Below are positions 47,089 through 54,585 of a stretch of 64,000 nt of DNA, piece by piece (within the stretch, counting starts at the first letter, position 1; each line of letters begins with the position of its first letter). Position numbers and translations under genes: made by a program. Origin of the DNA: CAWIUB01 sp963839995. GTDB taxonomy: Bacteria > Actinomycetota > Actinomycetes > Mycobacteriales > Jatrophihabitantaceae. Location: positions 248,001-312,000 of the forward strand of contig CAWIXH010000001.1 of NCBI GenBank assembly GCA_963839995.1, in the 5' to 3' direction. The notes below the pieces were generated by a model. The model had not been told where the DNA came from and did not search any database. It saw only the letters and a program-made list of their open reading frames with translations.

Positions 47089-47502
47089 ATGGCCGACCAC
47101 TACACGTTGAGGCTGGCGCCGGGCACGCGCCAGCAACTCGTTGACCGAGCTCGCCGCATCGGTGTTCCCGAGCGCACGCTTGCGCGGCGCTACGTCGAGG
47201 AAGGACTGCGTCACGACGCGGATCCGCTGGTCCAGTTCCTCGATGGGCCGAGTGGGCGACGCGCGAGCCTCGTCGGCCGCGGGTTGGACGTGTGGGAGGT
47301 GATCGCCACGGTGCGCGACAACGACGGTTCCCTCACGGAGGCCGGCGATTATCTGCAGGTTCCGGTTGGGCTGGTCGAGGCGGCCGTTTCCTATTACGGG
47401 GAGCACCGCGAGGAGATCGATCGAGAAGTCGAGCTCAACGAGGCCGAATACGAGCGCGGACGTGCAGCCGCGGCCCGCGGCAAGCGCGCCGTCCGTGCGT
47501 GA
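47089..47502 (+). CDS. DUF433-type antitoxin of a DUF5615 PIN-like module
   Basis: A 137-residue protein. N-terminal part (HYTLRLAPGTRQQLVDRARRIGVPERTLARRYVEEGLRH) resembles a ribbon-helix-helix or MetJ/Arc domain; the C-terminal DUF433-like winged helix reads VWEVIATVRDNDGSLTEAGDYLQVP and HREEIDREVELNEAEYERGR. Such genes are paired with DUF5615 PIN-like toxins, as here (GTGA overlap at 47499). Confidence 0.8.
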   Translation: MADHYTLRLAPGTRQQLVDRARRIGVPERTLARRYVEEGLRHDADPLVQFLDGPSGRRASLVGRGLDVWEVIATVRDNDGSLTEAGDYLQVPVGLVEAAVSYYGEHREEIDREVELNEAEYERGRAAAARGKRAVRA

Positions 47503-47868
47503 AGGCCCTGCTTGACGAGCAGCTCTCACCGCAGATTGCCGTCTTGCTGCGTCAGCGCGGGTACGACGTCGTCGCGGCCGCCGACCGTGCGGATCTCGTT
47601 GGGTGCAGCGACAGGATGATCCTCGACATTGCAAGCAGCGAACACCGGGCGGTGGTTACGAACAACATCACGGACTTTCCGCCCCCTGGCGGCCGAGCGG
47701 CTCGCCCGCGGTCAGGAGCATGGCGGCTTGATCCTGCTGCCCTCATCGCGTACGCGCACGCGCACCGCGGTCACGGCCCTCGCAGACGCACTCGAACGTG
47801 TGCTCCGCGAGCGTCCGGATGGGCTAGGTTCAAGCGAGCGGTGGTTCGGCCCGCTCTCCAACACGTAA
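47499..47868 (+). pseudogene. DUF5615 PIN-like toxin, frameshifted
   Basis: The start VKALLDEQLSPQIAVLLRQRGYDVVAA and DRMILDIASSEHRAVVTNNITDF carry the DEQL and DF motifs of the family (Mut7-C/PIN-like ribonuclease fold). One extra T in TTTCC near 47685 shifts the frame; the end RPLAAERLARGQEHGGLILLP and ALERVLRERPDGL continues in the next frame to 47868. Without the indel it would be a normal toxin of about 122 residues. Confidence 0.78.
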
Positions 47869-47871
47869 CCG

Positions 47872-48095
47872 TCAGCGGTACACGTCACCCCGGTGATCGA
47901 TGTGGACGATGTCGACCCGCCGCGAGTCGTCCTCGACGCGGTAGACGATCCGGTAGCTCCCGCGGCGGGCCGACGAGCTGGCCACGCGGCTCGCCGCCGA
48001 GCCGGTAGGGCCGTTGCGCCAGTGGGCCGAAGATGAACGCCACACCGGCCGTACCGATCTTCTCGGGCAGGCGGAAAAGGTCACGTTCAGCGCGC
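47872..48095 (-). pseudogene. RelE-type toxin remnant 3
   Basis: Minus strand: RDLFRLPEKIGTAGVAFIFGPLAQRPYRLGGEPRGQL, frame change near 47975, then SARRGSYRIVYRVEDDSRRVDIVHIDHRGDVYR and a proper stop at 47872. This is the most complete of the three remnants. The start codon region is replaced by TIGR03089 sequence near 48093. Confidence 0.65.
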
Positions 48096-48295
48096 TGTTC
48101 GCCGCGGTGCTGGCCGCTTTCGGCGCGCTCGCTCGGCAACCGGGTGGCCAAGACGCACTGGCTCCCGACTCGGCCGCGGTCGGCTTCGCCGGCTCAACCC
48201 CGGACGGCGCGCGGGACTACGTGACCGCGGTCCGGCCGCAGCCGGACGCCTGGGCCAGCAACGTCGTCCTAAAGCGCGACCCGACTGCCACCTGA
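48093..48295 (+). pseudogene. TIGR03089 fragment E (mosaic of deletions)
   Basis: Four short pieces of the gene in order: LFAAVLAA, then a SLGNRVAKTH piece, then APDSAAVGFAGSTPDGARDYVTAVRPQPDAWAS, then NVVLKRDPTAT with the original stop. The rest is deleted. Its 3' flank (CCTGAGCCCGCATCAGTCG) matches the flank of copies A and B, so it may mark an end of the duplicated array. Confidence 0.7.
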
Positions 48296-48336
48296 GCCCG
48301 CATCAGTCGCGGCTCCGCTCACGACACGGTCGAGGG

Positions 48337-48570
48337 TCAGGCGGAGTTGCGTAGTTCGTGTTCGACGGCACGGCGGATCCACGACGACAGCGACCGGTCA
48401 TCGGCCTCAGCGCGGCGACGGATCTCCTCGAGCAGCTCGGGCGGGAACCGCACCGGCACCATCGCCGACAGCCGCGGGCTGCGACGACGGGGCGGGCCCT
48501 GCGGCTGCTGGTTGTCGGCGCGGGTGTAGAACTCGTACTCCTGATCGGGTGTCATCGGTTCGGTGGTCAT
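48337..48570 (-). CDS. Ribbon-helix-helix antitoxin (BrnA/CopG-like)
   Basis: 77 residues. After a polar, Gln/Pro-rich lead come VPVRFPPELLEEIRRRAEADDRSLSSWIRRAVEHELRN, a textbook ribbon-helix-helix domain. ATG 48570 has GGAGAG 4 nt upstream. The upstream small gene overlaps it by ATGA, forming a likely TA pair. Confidence 0.78.
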   Translation of the reverse strand: MTTEPMTPDQEYEFYTRADNQQPQGPPRRRSPRLSAMVPVRFPPELLEEIRRRAEADDRSLSSWIRRAVEHELRNSA

Positions 48571-48749
48571 CGGTCTCTCCGGGATTGGTCGGCCAGGGCG
48601 GCGGCCGCTTGGTAGCAGCCGATCGGGCGGCAGCGGCTTGGGTCGCCGCTTCCCAGGTGCGGATGTTTTAACAGGTGCGCGGTTTGGGCATCGATCTCGA
48701 ACGGATCGTGGTCGTCGAGTAGCTCCAGATCGAACCGCTCCACCGCCAC
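48567..48749 (-). CDS. Small protein upstream of RHH antitoxin, possible internally deleted toxin
   Basis: A 60-residue frame starting GTG 48749: VERFDLELLDDHDPFEIDAQTAHLLKHPHLG, then SGDPSRCRPIGCYQAAAALADQ. It is coupled to the antitoxin by ATGA, in the position of the toxin. I do not recognise the family with certainty. The abrupt join between HPHLG and the DPSRCRPIGCY part suggests that a middle section is missing, so it may be a shortened toxin. Confidence 0.45.
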   Translation of the reverse strand: MAVERFDLELLDDHDPFEIDAQTAHLLKHPHLGSGDPSRCRPIGCYQAAAALADQSRRDR

Positions 48750-48928
48750 AGCTTGAGTGTATTACAATCGAATACCAGCAGCGAGCGATCCCCTCGCGAG
48801 GTGTCTGCACGGCTTGGCTGATCTCAGCGGCTTCGGCCGTCGTCGATGCCGGCTGACCTGCACCGACCGGGATCGACCGGGTCTGCGCGAGGCGCTTTCT
48901 CCACCTGGCGCTCCTGTGTGGAACGTGG

Positions 48929-48966
48929 GTGTAGCACCTCCTGACGTCGGTGCTACACTGACAAAG
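48929..48966 (+). promoter_or_regulatory. vapBC operator and -10, third copy
   Basis: GTGTAGCAC (48929-48937) and GTGCTACAC (48950-48958), 12-nt spacer; the spacer differs from copies A and B (CTCCTGACGTCG versus GTGGTGACGCCG) while the arms are unchanged, which supports the arms as the binding site. GTG 48967 is 7 nt after TACACT. Confidence 0.75.
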
Positions 48967-49230
48967 GTGCCCACCACTCGCCCGCGGCATTTCGTGACCG
49001 AGACCGATGACCTCGCCGCCGCACTGGATGAAGCTGCCCGCCGCTGGCCCGCCCTGAGCCGCGCGCAGCTGCTGGTGCGCCTCGCACTGGAGGGCCACCG
49101 TGCCGCCCAACAGGCGCACGACGAACGGCGTCGCCGCAGGCTTGACGCCGTTCGCAAACACAGCGGGACCCTCACCGGGGCATACGGCCCTGACTACCTG
49201 AAACACCTGCGCGAGGAGTGGCCCGCGTGA
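48967..49230 (+). CDS. vapB: VapB-like antitoxin, third copy
   Basis: Third near-identical copy of the 87-residue antitoxin (WPALSRAQ instead of WPDLSRAQ). The sequence left of the operator is unrelated to that left of copies A and B, so this module moved or was duplicated independently of the 3.86-kb block. Confidence 0.78.
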   Translation: MPTTRPRHFVTETDDLAAALDEAARRWPALSRAQLLVRLALEGHRAAQQAHDERRRRRLDAVRKHSGTLTGAYGPDYLKHLREEWPA

Positions 49231-49613
49231 TCGTGCTCGACGCAAGCGTCCTCGTCGCCTATCTCGACGGTGAAGACGAGCACCATGCGGCTGCAGAAGC
49301 GCTTCTCACCCAAGCGATAGACGACGACCTCGCCGCCAACTCGCTCACCCTCGCGGAAGTGCTTGTCGTGCCCGTCCGGGACGGCCGACTGGATCCGGTC
49401 CAGGCGGCTCTTCGCGATCTCGAGGTACAGGAACTGCCGTTTCCCGTCGACACAGCAGTCCGACTCGCCCAGGTGCGGGCGACCACCGGGCTAAGGATGC
49501 CGGACTGCTGCGTCCTACTCGCTGCCGAGGATGCCGCCGCAAGCGTCGCGTCGTTCGACGAGCGGCTCGCGCAAGCAGCCGAGGACCGCAACCTGGCGGT
49601 CCTGAAGTGCTGA
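49227..49613 (+). CDS. vapC: VapC PIN-domain toxin, third copy
   Basis: 128 residues with the full PIN motif set (VIVLDASVLVAYLDGEDEHH, SLTLAEVLVVPV, TTGLRMPDCCVLLAAEDA, SFDERLAQAAEDR). Coupled to vapB by GTGA. Converges on a different vapC at 49615 with only one base between the stops. Confidence 0.88.
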   Translation: MIVLDASVLVAYLDGEDEHHAAAEALLTQAIDDDLAANSLTLAEVLVVPVRDGRLDPVQAALRDLEVQELPFPVDTAVRLAQVRATTGLRMPDCCVLLAAEDAAASVASFDERLAQAAEDRNLAVLKC

Positions 49614-49614
49614 C

Positions 49615-50025
49615 TCACGGCGGGATGAGCAGCGGGACGCCGGCGTTGCGGCTGGCCGTGGCCAGCTTCGCGTCGAGGGTGGCGAGCGGCGCTGCCAGCC
49701 GTTCGGCAAGGGCGAGGTAGGCGGCGTGATAGGCGCTCAAGCCGTGGCGAAGACCAAAGCTCAACAGCGCAGTCAGCTCGGTGCCGGACAGGTCGATCCG
49801 GATCGGCAGCTGTTCGATCAGTCCGACGAAGCGGGTAACCTGCGCCTCAGTCATCCGTCCTCGCCGCTCGGCCACCAGCAGCACGTTTGCGACCTCCACT
49901 TGCCACAGGATGGGCACGATCGCCTCGTCCTCCTGCAGCCGATCGAGAACTGCCTCCGTGTCGGGCGTGGCCTCGTCCTCGAAGCACCAGGCCAGCGTTA
50001 CCGAGGCGTCGACGACAAGTGTCAC
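49615..50025 (-). CDS. vapC: PIN-domain toxin, unrelated to the triplicated VapC
   Basis: 136 residues: TLVVDASVTLAWCFEDEATP (first Asp), PILWQVEVANVLLVAERRGR (Glu), HGLSAYHAAYLALAERL (third acidic region replaced by SAYHAAYL, where the family often has SxYDAAYL) and LATLDAKLATAS. The His at the usual Asp position may weaken activity. GTG 50025 overlaps the stop of its antitoxin (TAGTG), but that antitoxin lacks its N-terminus. Confidence 0.82.
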   Translation of the reverse strand: MTLVVDASVTLAWCFEDEATPDTEAVLDRLQEDEAIVPILWQVEVANVLLVAERRGRMTEAQVTRFVGLIEQLPIRIDLSGTELTALLSFGLRHGLSAYHAAYLALAERLAAPLATLDAKLATASRNAGVPLLIPP

Positions 50026-50150
50026 TAGCGGCGGCCGTCTTCGATCATCCGACGCACCGACGTACGACCGCGCCGAACGCCCCGCCTGGCCTCACGCAAT
50101 GCGATGATCACCTCGACGGGCCGCGGCCGTCGGCGTCGACGGTCGACAAG
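50025..50150 (-). pseudogene. Antitoxin remnant (toxin-binding tail only)
   Basis: The last 30 codons before the vapC start read EVIIALREARRGVRRGRTSVRRMIEDGRR, the kind of C-terminal tail that VapB antitoxins insert into the PIN toxin. No DNA-binding N-terminus is found; upstream sequence runs into a TIGR03089 tail (50165-50206). A GTG near 50144 might still permit translation of the tail. Confidence 0.6.
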
Positions 50151-50164
50151 TACACCGCGACGCT

Positions 50165-50206
50165 CTGCGACCAACGTCCTCCAACACCGCCCGATTCCGA
50201 CCTGAG
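50165..50206 (+). pseudogene. TIGR03089 3'-terminal fragment F
   Basis: GCGACCAACGTCCTC, a short altered stretch, and CGACCTGAGTTCGCATCAGTCGAGGA match the last codons and 3' flank of the TIGR03089 genes (ATNVVLERDPTPT, stop, flank). This is the rightmost trace of the gene and probably the ancestral right edge of the island. Confidence 0.6.
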
Positions 50207-50288
50207 TTCGCATCAGTCGAGGAGCGCCGCATCCGCGACAGAATCAGCCTTCACGGTGTCCGTCGCGTACTCCCGGTACGCTGCCGAT

Positions 50289-50612
50289 ATGGTGGAACCG
50301 TCCGACCTCGAGGCTCGCGTGGCCGCCTTGGAGGCCCGGGTCGAAGCGGTGGCCGCTGACGCCATAGCCGCCCGACACCTGGCCGCCGCCCGCGATCGGG
50401 ACCTTGCCGACCTCGGCGTGAAGGTCGACGCCAACCGGTCGACGATCAACGCCCTCGGCGAACAGACCGCTGCCCGCTTCGACCGGCTCGAGCAGCAGGT
50501 GGACAACGGGTTCACTGAGATGCGCGGCAAGCTGGACCAGGCGGCCGCCGGTCAGCAGCAGATCGCCCAGCTGCTGAACACTCTCATTGGTCAGCAGGAC
50601 GACGACCAGTAG
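50289..50612 (+). CDS. Small coiled-coil protein
   Basis: 107 residues, almost entirely helical with heptad spacing (LEARVAALEARVEAVAADAIAAR, then NRSTINALGEQTAARFDRLEQQVDNGFTEM). No signal peptide or membrane helix. Many similar short coiled-coil proteins sit near mobile or TA loci and are of unknown function. ATG 50289 has no clear ribosome binding site. Confidence 0.6.
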   Translation: MVEPSDLEARVAALEARVEAVAADAIAARHLAAARDRDLADLGVKVDANRSTINALGEQTAARFDRLEQQVDNGFTEMRGKLDQAAAGQQQIAQLLNTLIGQQDDDQ

Positions 50613-50653
50613 CCTGGCGCGTCTGTATCGGCATGTAGCCGGCCCGGCTTTTC

Positions 50654-52741
50654 CTAACCTGCCACGGGCACCAGGCGGCCGTCGGCGCCGACGGTCGACA
50701 GGTACACGGCGATCGTCTGCCACGCCGCGTGTCTCGGCGGTGTGTGCAGTGTCTGCGGCCAGCGAGTGACCGTCGCGGAAGAGAACGGTGCGCCCGGCGG
50801 CGACGTAGCGTAAGTCCCCTGGTCCGGGCGCGCGGCGATGACGTACAGGGTGCGGCCGGCCGCCTGCGCGCTGGCCCGCGCCGTGGCCAGCTCGGACGGT
50901 GTGGCGCCAACCAGTCCGACGGCCGGGACCCCGCACCAGGAGCGGATCGTCTGCGAGTAGCCGTAGCGGAGACCGTCGTCGATCGCCAGGACGGCGCCGC
51001 GGTTGCCGACGGCCCGGCAGATCGCCTCGACCTGCGCCAGCTGCGGCACCTGCTCACGCAGCGACAACACCGGCCACGACACGGCGAACGGAACGCCCAC
51101 GATGACCACGGCAGCGACGGCCGAGCAGCAACGCGCCGCCACCAGCGCGTCGCGCGCGGCGAGCCAGCCATAAGCACGGCGCAGCGCGTAGGCCGCGGCG
51201 ATCAGCATCGCTGGCATGGCGACCGGGACGAAGCGCCGCATCGCCCAGACCTGGTCCGGAGTGATCTGCGGGGTGATCAGGTACAGCGCCGTCACCGATA
51301 GGCCCATGGCGAGAACCGCCAACAGGCCCCACTCACGACGCAGGATGAGCGCCCGCAGCAACAGGACATAGCCGATCAGCGCCAGCCCGACGGTCACCCA
51401 ACCCAGGTACATGGCCTGCCAGTTCAGCGTCTGCTCGGCGTACGCGCGGGTGCCGTCGATCGCGTCGCCCGAGGCCTGCTGGATCATCCGCACGACGTCG
51501 CTGTCCGTCGACAAACGACTCCGCAGCCAGAGCGGACGGCTCAGCAGCACCAGGAACCCGGCCACGAGAGTGCCTGATGCCCATCCGGCGAGTTGTCGGC
51601 GGGCTCTCGCGGTGCCCAGCCGCACGGCATAGTGGGATCGCCACGCCAGCCAGACGAGCCCGCTGCCGACCACGAGCAGCGCCGCCGCGGCCAGCATCAC
51701 GGGGAAGATCTGCACCCGCTGGTTGTGGTAGTAGCCGTTGGCTAGGCGCGTCACGTCCAGCCAGCCGAGTGCGGCCATCGGCAGCGCACCGAGCAGCAGC
51801 GCCTGAGACCGCAGCACCGTTGCGCGGCGCTGCGGCGGGGTCGCGGCTGCCGCCAGGACCAGAGCGACCCCGATCAACGCCAGCAGCGAGACGTAGCTGT
51901 CGATGCGCACGACCGCGCAGCAGCTCGTCACGAACCCAGCCAGCGCGAAGTCGGCGGTGCGCCGCGATTCGATCGCCCGCTGCAGCAGGGCCAGGCCACC
52001 CATCAACAGCAACATCGCCAGTGCCTCGGAGTAGGTGTCCCGGCCGACGTAGAGGATCGGCATGCTCACCGCGAGGGCGGTCATCGCGACGAGCGCGAGC
52101 GGGCCGCCCACGACGCGCCGCGCCGCGCCGAAGAACACCAGCAGCGCCAGCGCCATGATCGCGACGCTGGTCTTCAGGATCGCTGTGGCGCCCAGCAGCG
52201 CACCCACACAGGCCAGCAGCACCGGCAGCAGGTGGTTGCCCTGCGCGGACACCCAACCGGGCCCTCCGTCGGAGAAGCCGGCCGAGGTGTCGTCGATACC
52301 CGGCAGCGACCCGAAGACCTCGGGATGTGTCGGGATCGTCCGCATCGACTGGTGGTCCATCAGCCAGCGCCCGGCCAGCTGGTAGGTCGCGGGGTCGCGC
52401 TGCGCGTAGAGATCCTGGGCCGAGTAGGAGAGGTTGACCACGAACCACGTGACAGCGATCGCGATCGCCACCACGGTGATCAGCAGCGACGAACGGCTGA
52501 CCGCGACCGGCAGCCGGTAGACCGCGAGCGCCGCGGCGGCCCCGACCAGACCGAGCACCATGGCGAGCCACGGCACAAAGTGGCCGGCCAATAGGAGCAG
52601 CATCGGGCCCGGCGCGAAGCCGGCGAAGGCAACCGCGACCAACTCCGGGCCGGCGTAGACGGTGCGCGCGAACCGTCCGGCCCCGACGACGGGCTGGGCC
52701 GAAGCCGTCGTCGGATCGGCCGCGTGGGACGCGATCGCCAT
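50654..52741 (-). CDS. Large GT-C-type membrane glycosyltransferase (paralog of 14867-17005)
   Basis: 695 residues, about twelve membrane helices and a soluble C-terminus. LYAQRDPATYQLAGRWLMDH in the first long loop, VGRDTYSEALAMLLL and LITPQITPDQVWAMRRFVP correspond to RDPGVYA, SRDTYSE and TPQITPEQIWAMRRYVP of the other protein. Start ATG 52741 has GGAG 5 nt upstream; the open frame continues to 53065 but that part overlaps the divergent CoA-transferase gene. Putative polyprenyl-phosphate-sugar-dependent transferase; substrate unknown. Confidence 0.72.
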   Translation of the reverse strand: MAIASHAADPTTASAQPVVGAGRFARTVYAGPELVAVAFAGFAPGPMLLLLAGHFVPWLAMVLGLVGAAAALAVYRLPVAVSRSSLLITVVAIAIAVTWFVVNLSYSAQDLYAQRDPATYQLAGRWLMDHQSMRTIPTHPEVFGSLPGIDDTSAGFSDGGPGWVSAQGNHLLPVLLACVGALLGATAILKTSVAIMALALLVFFGAARRVVGGPLALVAMTALAVSMPILYVGRDTYSEALAMLLLMGGLALLQRAIESRRTADFALAGFVTSCCAVVRIDSYVSLLALIGVALVLAAAATPPQRRATVLRSQALLLGALPMAALGWLDVTRLANGYYHNQRVQIFPVMLAAAALLVVGSGLVWLAWRSHYAVRLGTARARRQLAGWASGTLVAGFLVLLSRPLWLRSRLSTDSDVVRMIQQASGDAIDGTRAYAEQTLNWQAMYLGWVTVGLALIGYVLLLRALILRREWGLLAVLAMGLSVTALYLITPQITPDQVWAMRRFVPVAMPAMLIAAAYALRRAYGWLAARDALVAARCCSAVAAVVIVGVPFAVSWPVLSLREQVPQLAQVEAICRAVGNRGAVLAIDDGLRYGYSQTIRSWCGVPAVGLVGATPSELATARASAQAAGRTLYVIAARPDQGTYATSPPGAPFSSATVTRWPQTLHTPPRHAAWQTIAVYLSTVGADGRLVPVAG

Positions 52742-52844
52742 CCGAGCTCCTGATTCCAGCGGCGCAGCAGGGCACTGCGACGACCTCGGTATCGTCCCAC
52801 CTGCAACACCGACGACAACGGCAGATTGCCCGACGGGAGCCCGC

Positions 52845-53609
52845 ATGGACAAGACGTTCCGCTCGGCCGCGGAGGCGGTGTGGGACATCTCGGACGGTGC
52901 GTCGGTCGCGGTCGGCGGCTTCGGGTTGTCCGGCGTGCCGCACGACCTGATCCAGGCGCTGTACGAGCTGGGCAGCACGGATCTGGAGACGGTGTCGAAC
53001 AACTGCGGCACCGACGACGCAGGATTGGGGGTGCTGCTGGCCGCCGGACGGATCAGGCGGACCATCAGTTCCTACGTGGGGGAGAACAAGGAGTTCGCCC
53101 GGCAGTACCTGCACGGCGAGCTGGAGCTGGAGCTGACCCCGCAGGGCACACTGGCCGAGCGGCTGCGCGCCGGCGGGTCGGGGATCCCGGCGTTCTACAC
53201 GCCCGCGGGGGTCGGGACGATGGTCGCCGAGGGCGGCCTGCCGTGGCGCTACCACCCGGACGGGTCGGTGGCCGTCGCATCCCCGGAGAAGGAGGTGCGC
53301 GAGTTCGACGGCCAGCAGTACGTGCTGGAACGCGGCATTGTCACCGACTTCGCGCTCGTGCATGCGTTGTTCGGGGATCGGCACGGCAACCTGGTGTATG
53401 CGGAGTCCGCGCGCAACTTCAGTCCGCTGTGCGCGATGGCCGGCCGGGTCACCATCGCCGAGGTGGAGCACCTCGTCGAGCCGGGCCAGATCGGCCCCGA
53501 CGACGTCCACACCCCTGGGGTATTCGTACACCGCGTAGTGGAAGTCGGCGCCGAGCACAAGCTGATCGAGAAGCGCACAACACGACCCCGTCCGGAGGCG
53601 CGACGATGA
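52845..53609 (+). CDS. scoA: 3-oxoacid CoA-transferase subunit A
   Basis: Family I CoA-transferase alpha subunit, 254 residues: SVAVGGFGLSGVPHDLIQAL (GGFGLxGxP signature), VSNNCGTDDAGLGVLL, ISSYVGENKEFARQYL, ELELTPQGTLAERLRAGGSGIPAFYTPAGVGT. With subunit B it moves CoA from succinyl-CoA to acetoacetate or similar acids. GGGAG lies 6 nt before ATG 52845; the stop overlaps subunit B as ATGA. Confidence 0.93.
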   Translation: MDKTFRSAAEAVWDISDGASVAVGGFGLSGVPHDLIQALYELGSTDLETVSNNCGTDDAGLGVLLAAGRIRRTISSYVGENKEFARQYLHGELELELTPQGTLAERLRAGGSGIPAFYTPAGVGTMVAEGGLPWRYHPDGSVAVASPEKEVREFDGQQYVLERGIVTDFALVHALFGDRHGNLVYAESARNFSPLCAMAGRVTIAEVEHLVEPGQIGPDDVHTPGVFVHRVVEVGAEHKLIEKRTTRPRPEARR

Positions 53610-54277
53610 CGTTGACCCGCACCGAACTGGCCATTCGGGTGGCCGCGGAACTGCGCGACGGCGAGTACGTCAACCTCGGCATCGGCCTGCCCACCCTGGT
53701 TCCCAACCACGCCGCGCCGGGCGTGCATGTGGTGCTGCAGAGCGAGAACGGCATCCTCGGCGTCGGCCCCTACCCCTACGAGGACGAGATCGACCCCGAC
53801 CTGATCAACGCCGGCAAGGAAACGGTCACCGTCCTGCCGGGCGCCTCGTTCTTCGACTCCGCCACGTCATTCGGGATGATCCGCGGCGGGCACCTCGACC
53901 TGGCCATCCTCGGCGCGATGCAGGTGTCGGGCACCGGCGACCTGGCCAACTGGACCGTCCCCGGCAAGATGATCAAGGGCATGGGTGGCGCAATGGACCT
54001 GGTCCACGGCGCCAAGGAGGTCCTCGTCATGATGGAGCACACCGCCAAGGACGGCTCGCCCAAAATCGTCGACCGGTACACCCTGCCGCTGACCGGCGCC
54101 GCCTGCGTCCAGCGCATCATCACCGACCTAGCCGTCATCGACGTCACGGACAACGGCCTGCTGCTGCGCGAGACCGCGCCGGGCGTCACGGTGCGCGAGG
54201 TCCGCGCCGCCACCGAGCCGCCGCTCGTCGAGGCCCACGACCTGCACGAGATGGCGATCCCCGCGGGCGTCAGCTGA
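53606..54277 (+). CDS. scoB: 3-oxoacid CoA-transferase subunit B
   Basis: Beta subunit, 223 residues. YVNLGIGLPTLVPNH is the family signature, and LQSENGILGVGPYP holds the catalytic Glu that carries the glutamyl-CoA intermediate. ASFFDSATSFGMIRGGHLD and QVSGTGDLANWTVPGKMIKGMGGAMDL complete the set. Translationally coupled to subunit A. No link to the surface genes is evident. Confidence 0.94.
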   Translation: MTLTRTELAIRVAAELRDGEYVNLGIGLPTLVPNHAAPGVHVVLQSENGILGVGPYPYEDEIDPDLINAGKETVTVLPGASFFDSATSFGMIRGGHLDLAILGAMQVSGTGDLANWTVPGKMIKGMGGAMDLVHGAKEVLVMMEHTAKDGSPKIVDRYTLPLTGAACVQRIITDLAVIDVTDNGLLLRETAPGVTVREVRAATEPPLVEAHDLHEMAIPAGVS

Positions 54278-54469
54278 GCACCTCGATCTGCAGGCGACCC
54301 GTTCGAGTGCCCGCTCGGCGCGTGAGGCTGTGAACCTCGGCTTTGCCTGTCGAAGCCGCGTCCCACCGCCACCGCCGCACGTATCCGGCAGACAAGGCGG
54401 CCGACGACCTGTGCGGTCCTGTGGACATCGCATCGTCCGCTAGGTCGAACGCTGCGCGGCAACCCGGGG

Positions 54470-54585
54470 TAGGCTCTGATCGAGCCGTGACTGGCGCGTT
54501 CGTAAGGTGGGGTCAACCACCGGGGAGCGGCTCCGCACGACAGCCGCGCGCCTGGGTGCCCTCGACGACACAACGGAGGAGCGCC
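54470..54585 (+). promoter_or_regulatory. ZTP (pfl) riboswitch upstream of glyA
   Basis: GAGCCGTGACTGGCG at 54482 pairs with GCGGCTC at 54527-54533 (P1), enclosing GGTGG...CCACCGGGGAG (P2 and the conserved GGGGAG), followed by CCGCGCGCCTGGGTG at about 54544-54558, the conserved second hairpin of pfl RNAs. The class binds ZTP/ZMP, signals of 10-formyl-THF shortage, and commonly controls glyA and purine/folate genes. A -10 (TAGGCT, 54470-54475) sits just before P1. The switch probably acts on transcription or on the GGAGGAG site of glyA. The remainder of the gap 54278-54469 shows nothing clear. Confidence 0.88.

Noticed and set aside
37270..50206. CRISPR array from the repeated motifs
   Set aside because: Repeats are long coding fragments with irregular spacing, and no cas genes are present.
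37200..50300. Integron, transposon or phage as carrier of the TA island
   Set aside because: No integrase, transposase, recombinase or recurrent attC-like hairpin was seen. The repeats are pieces of host-type genes and the junction at 41134 has only 3 nt of homology.
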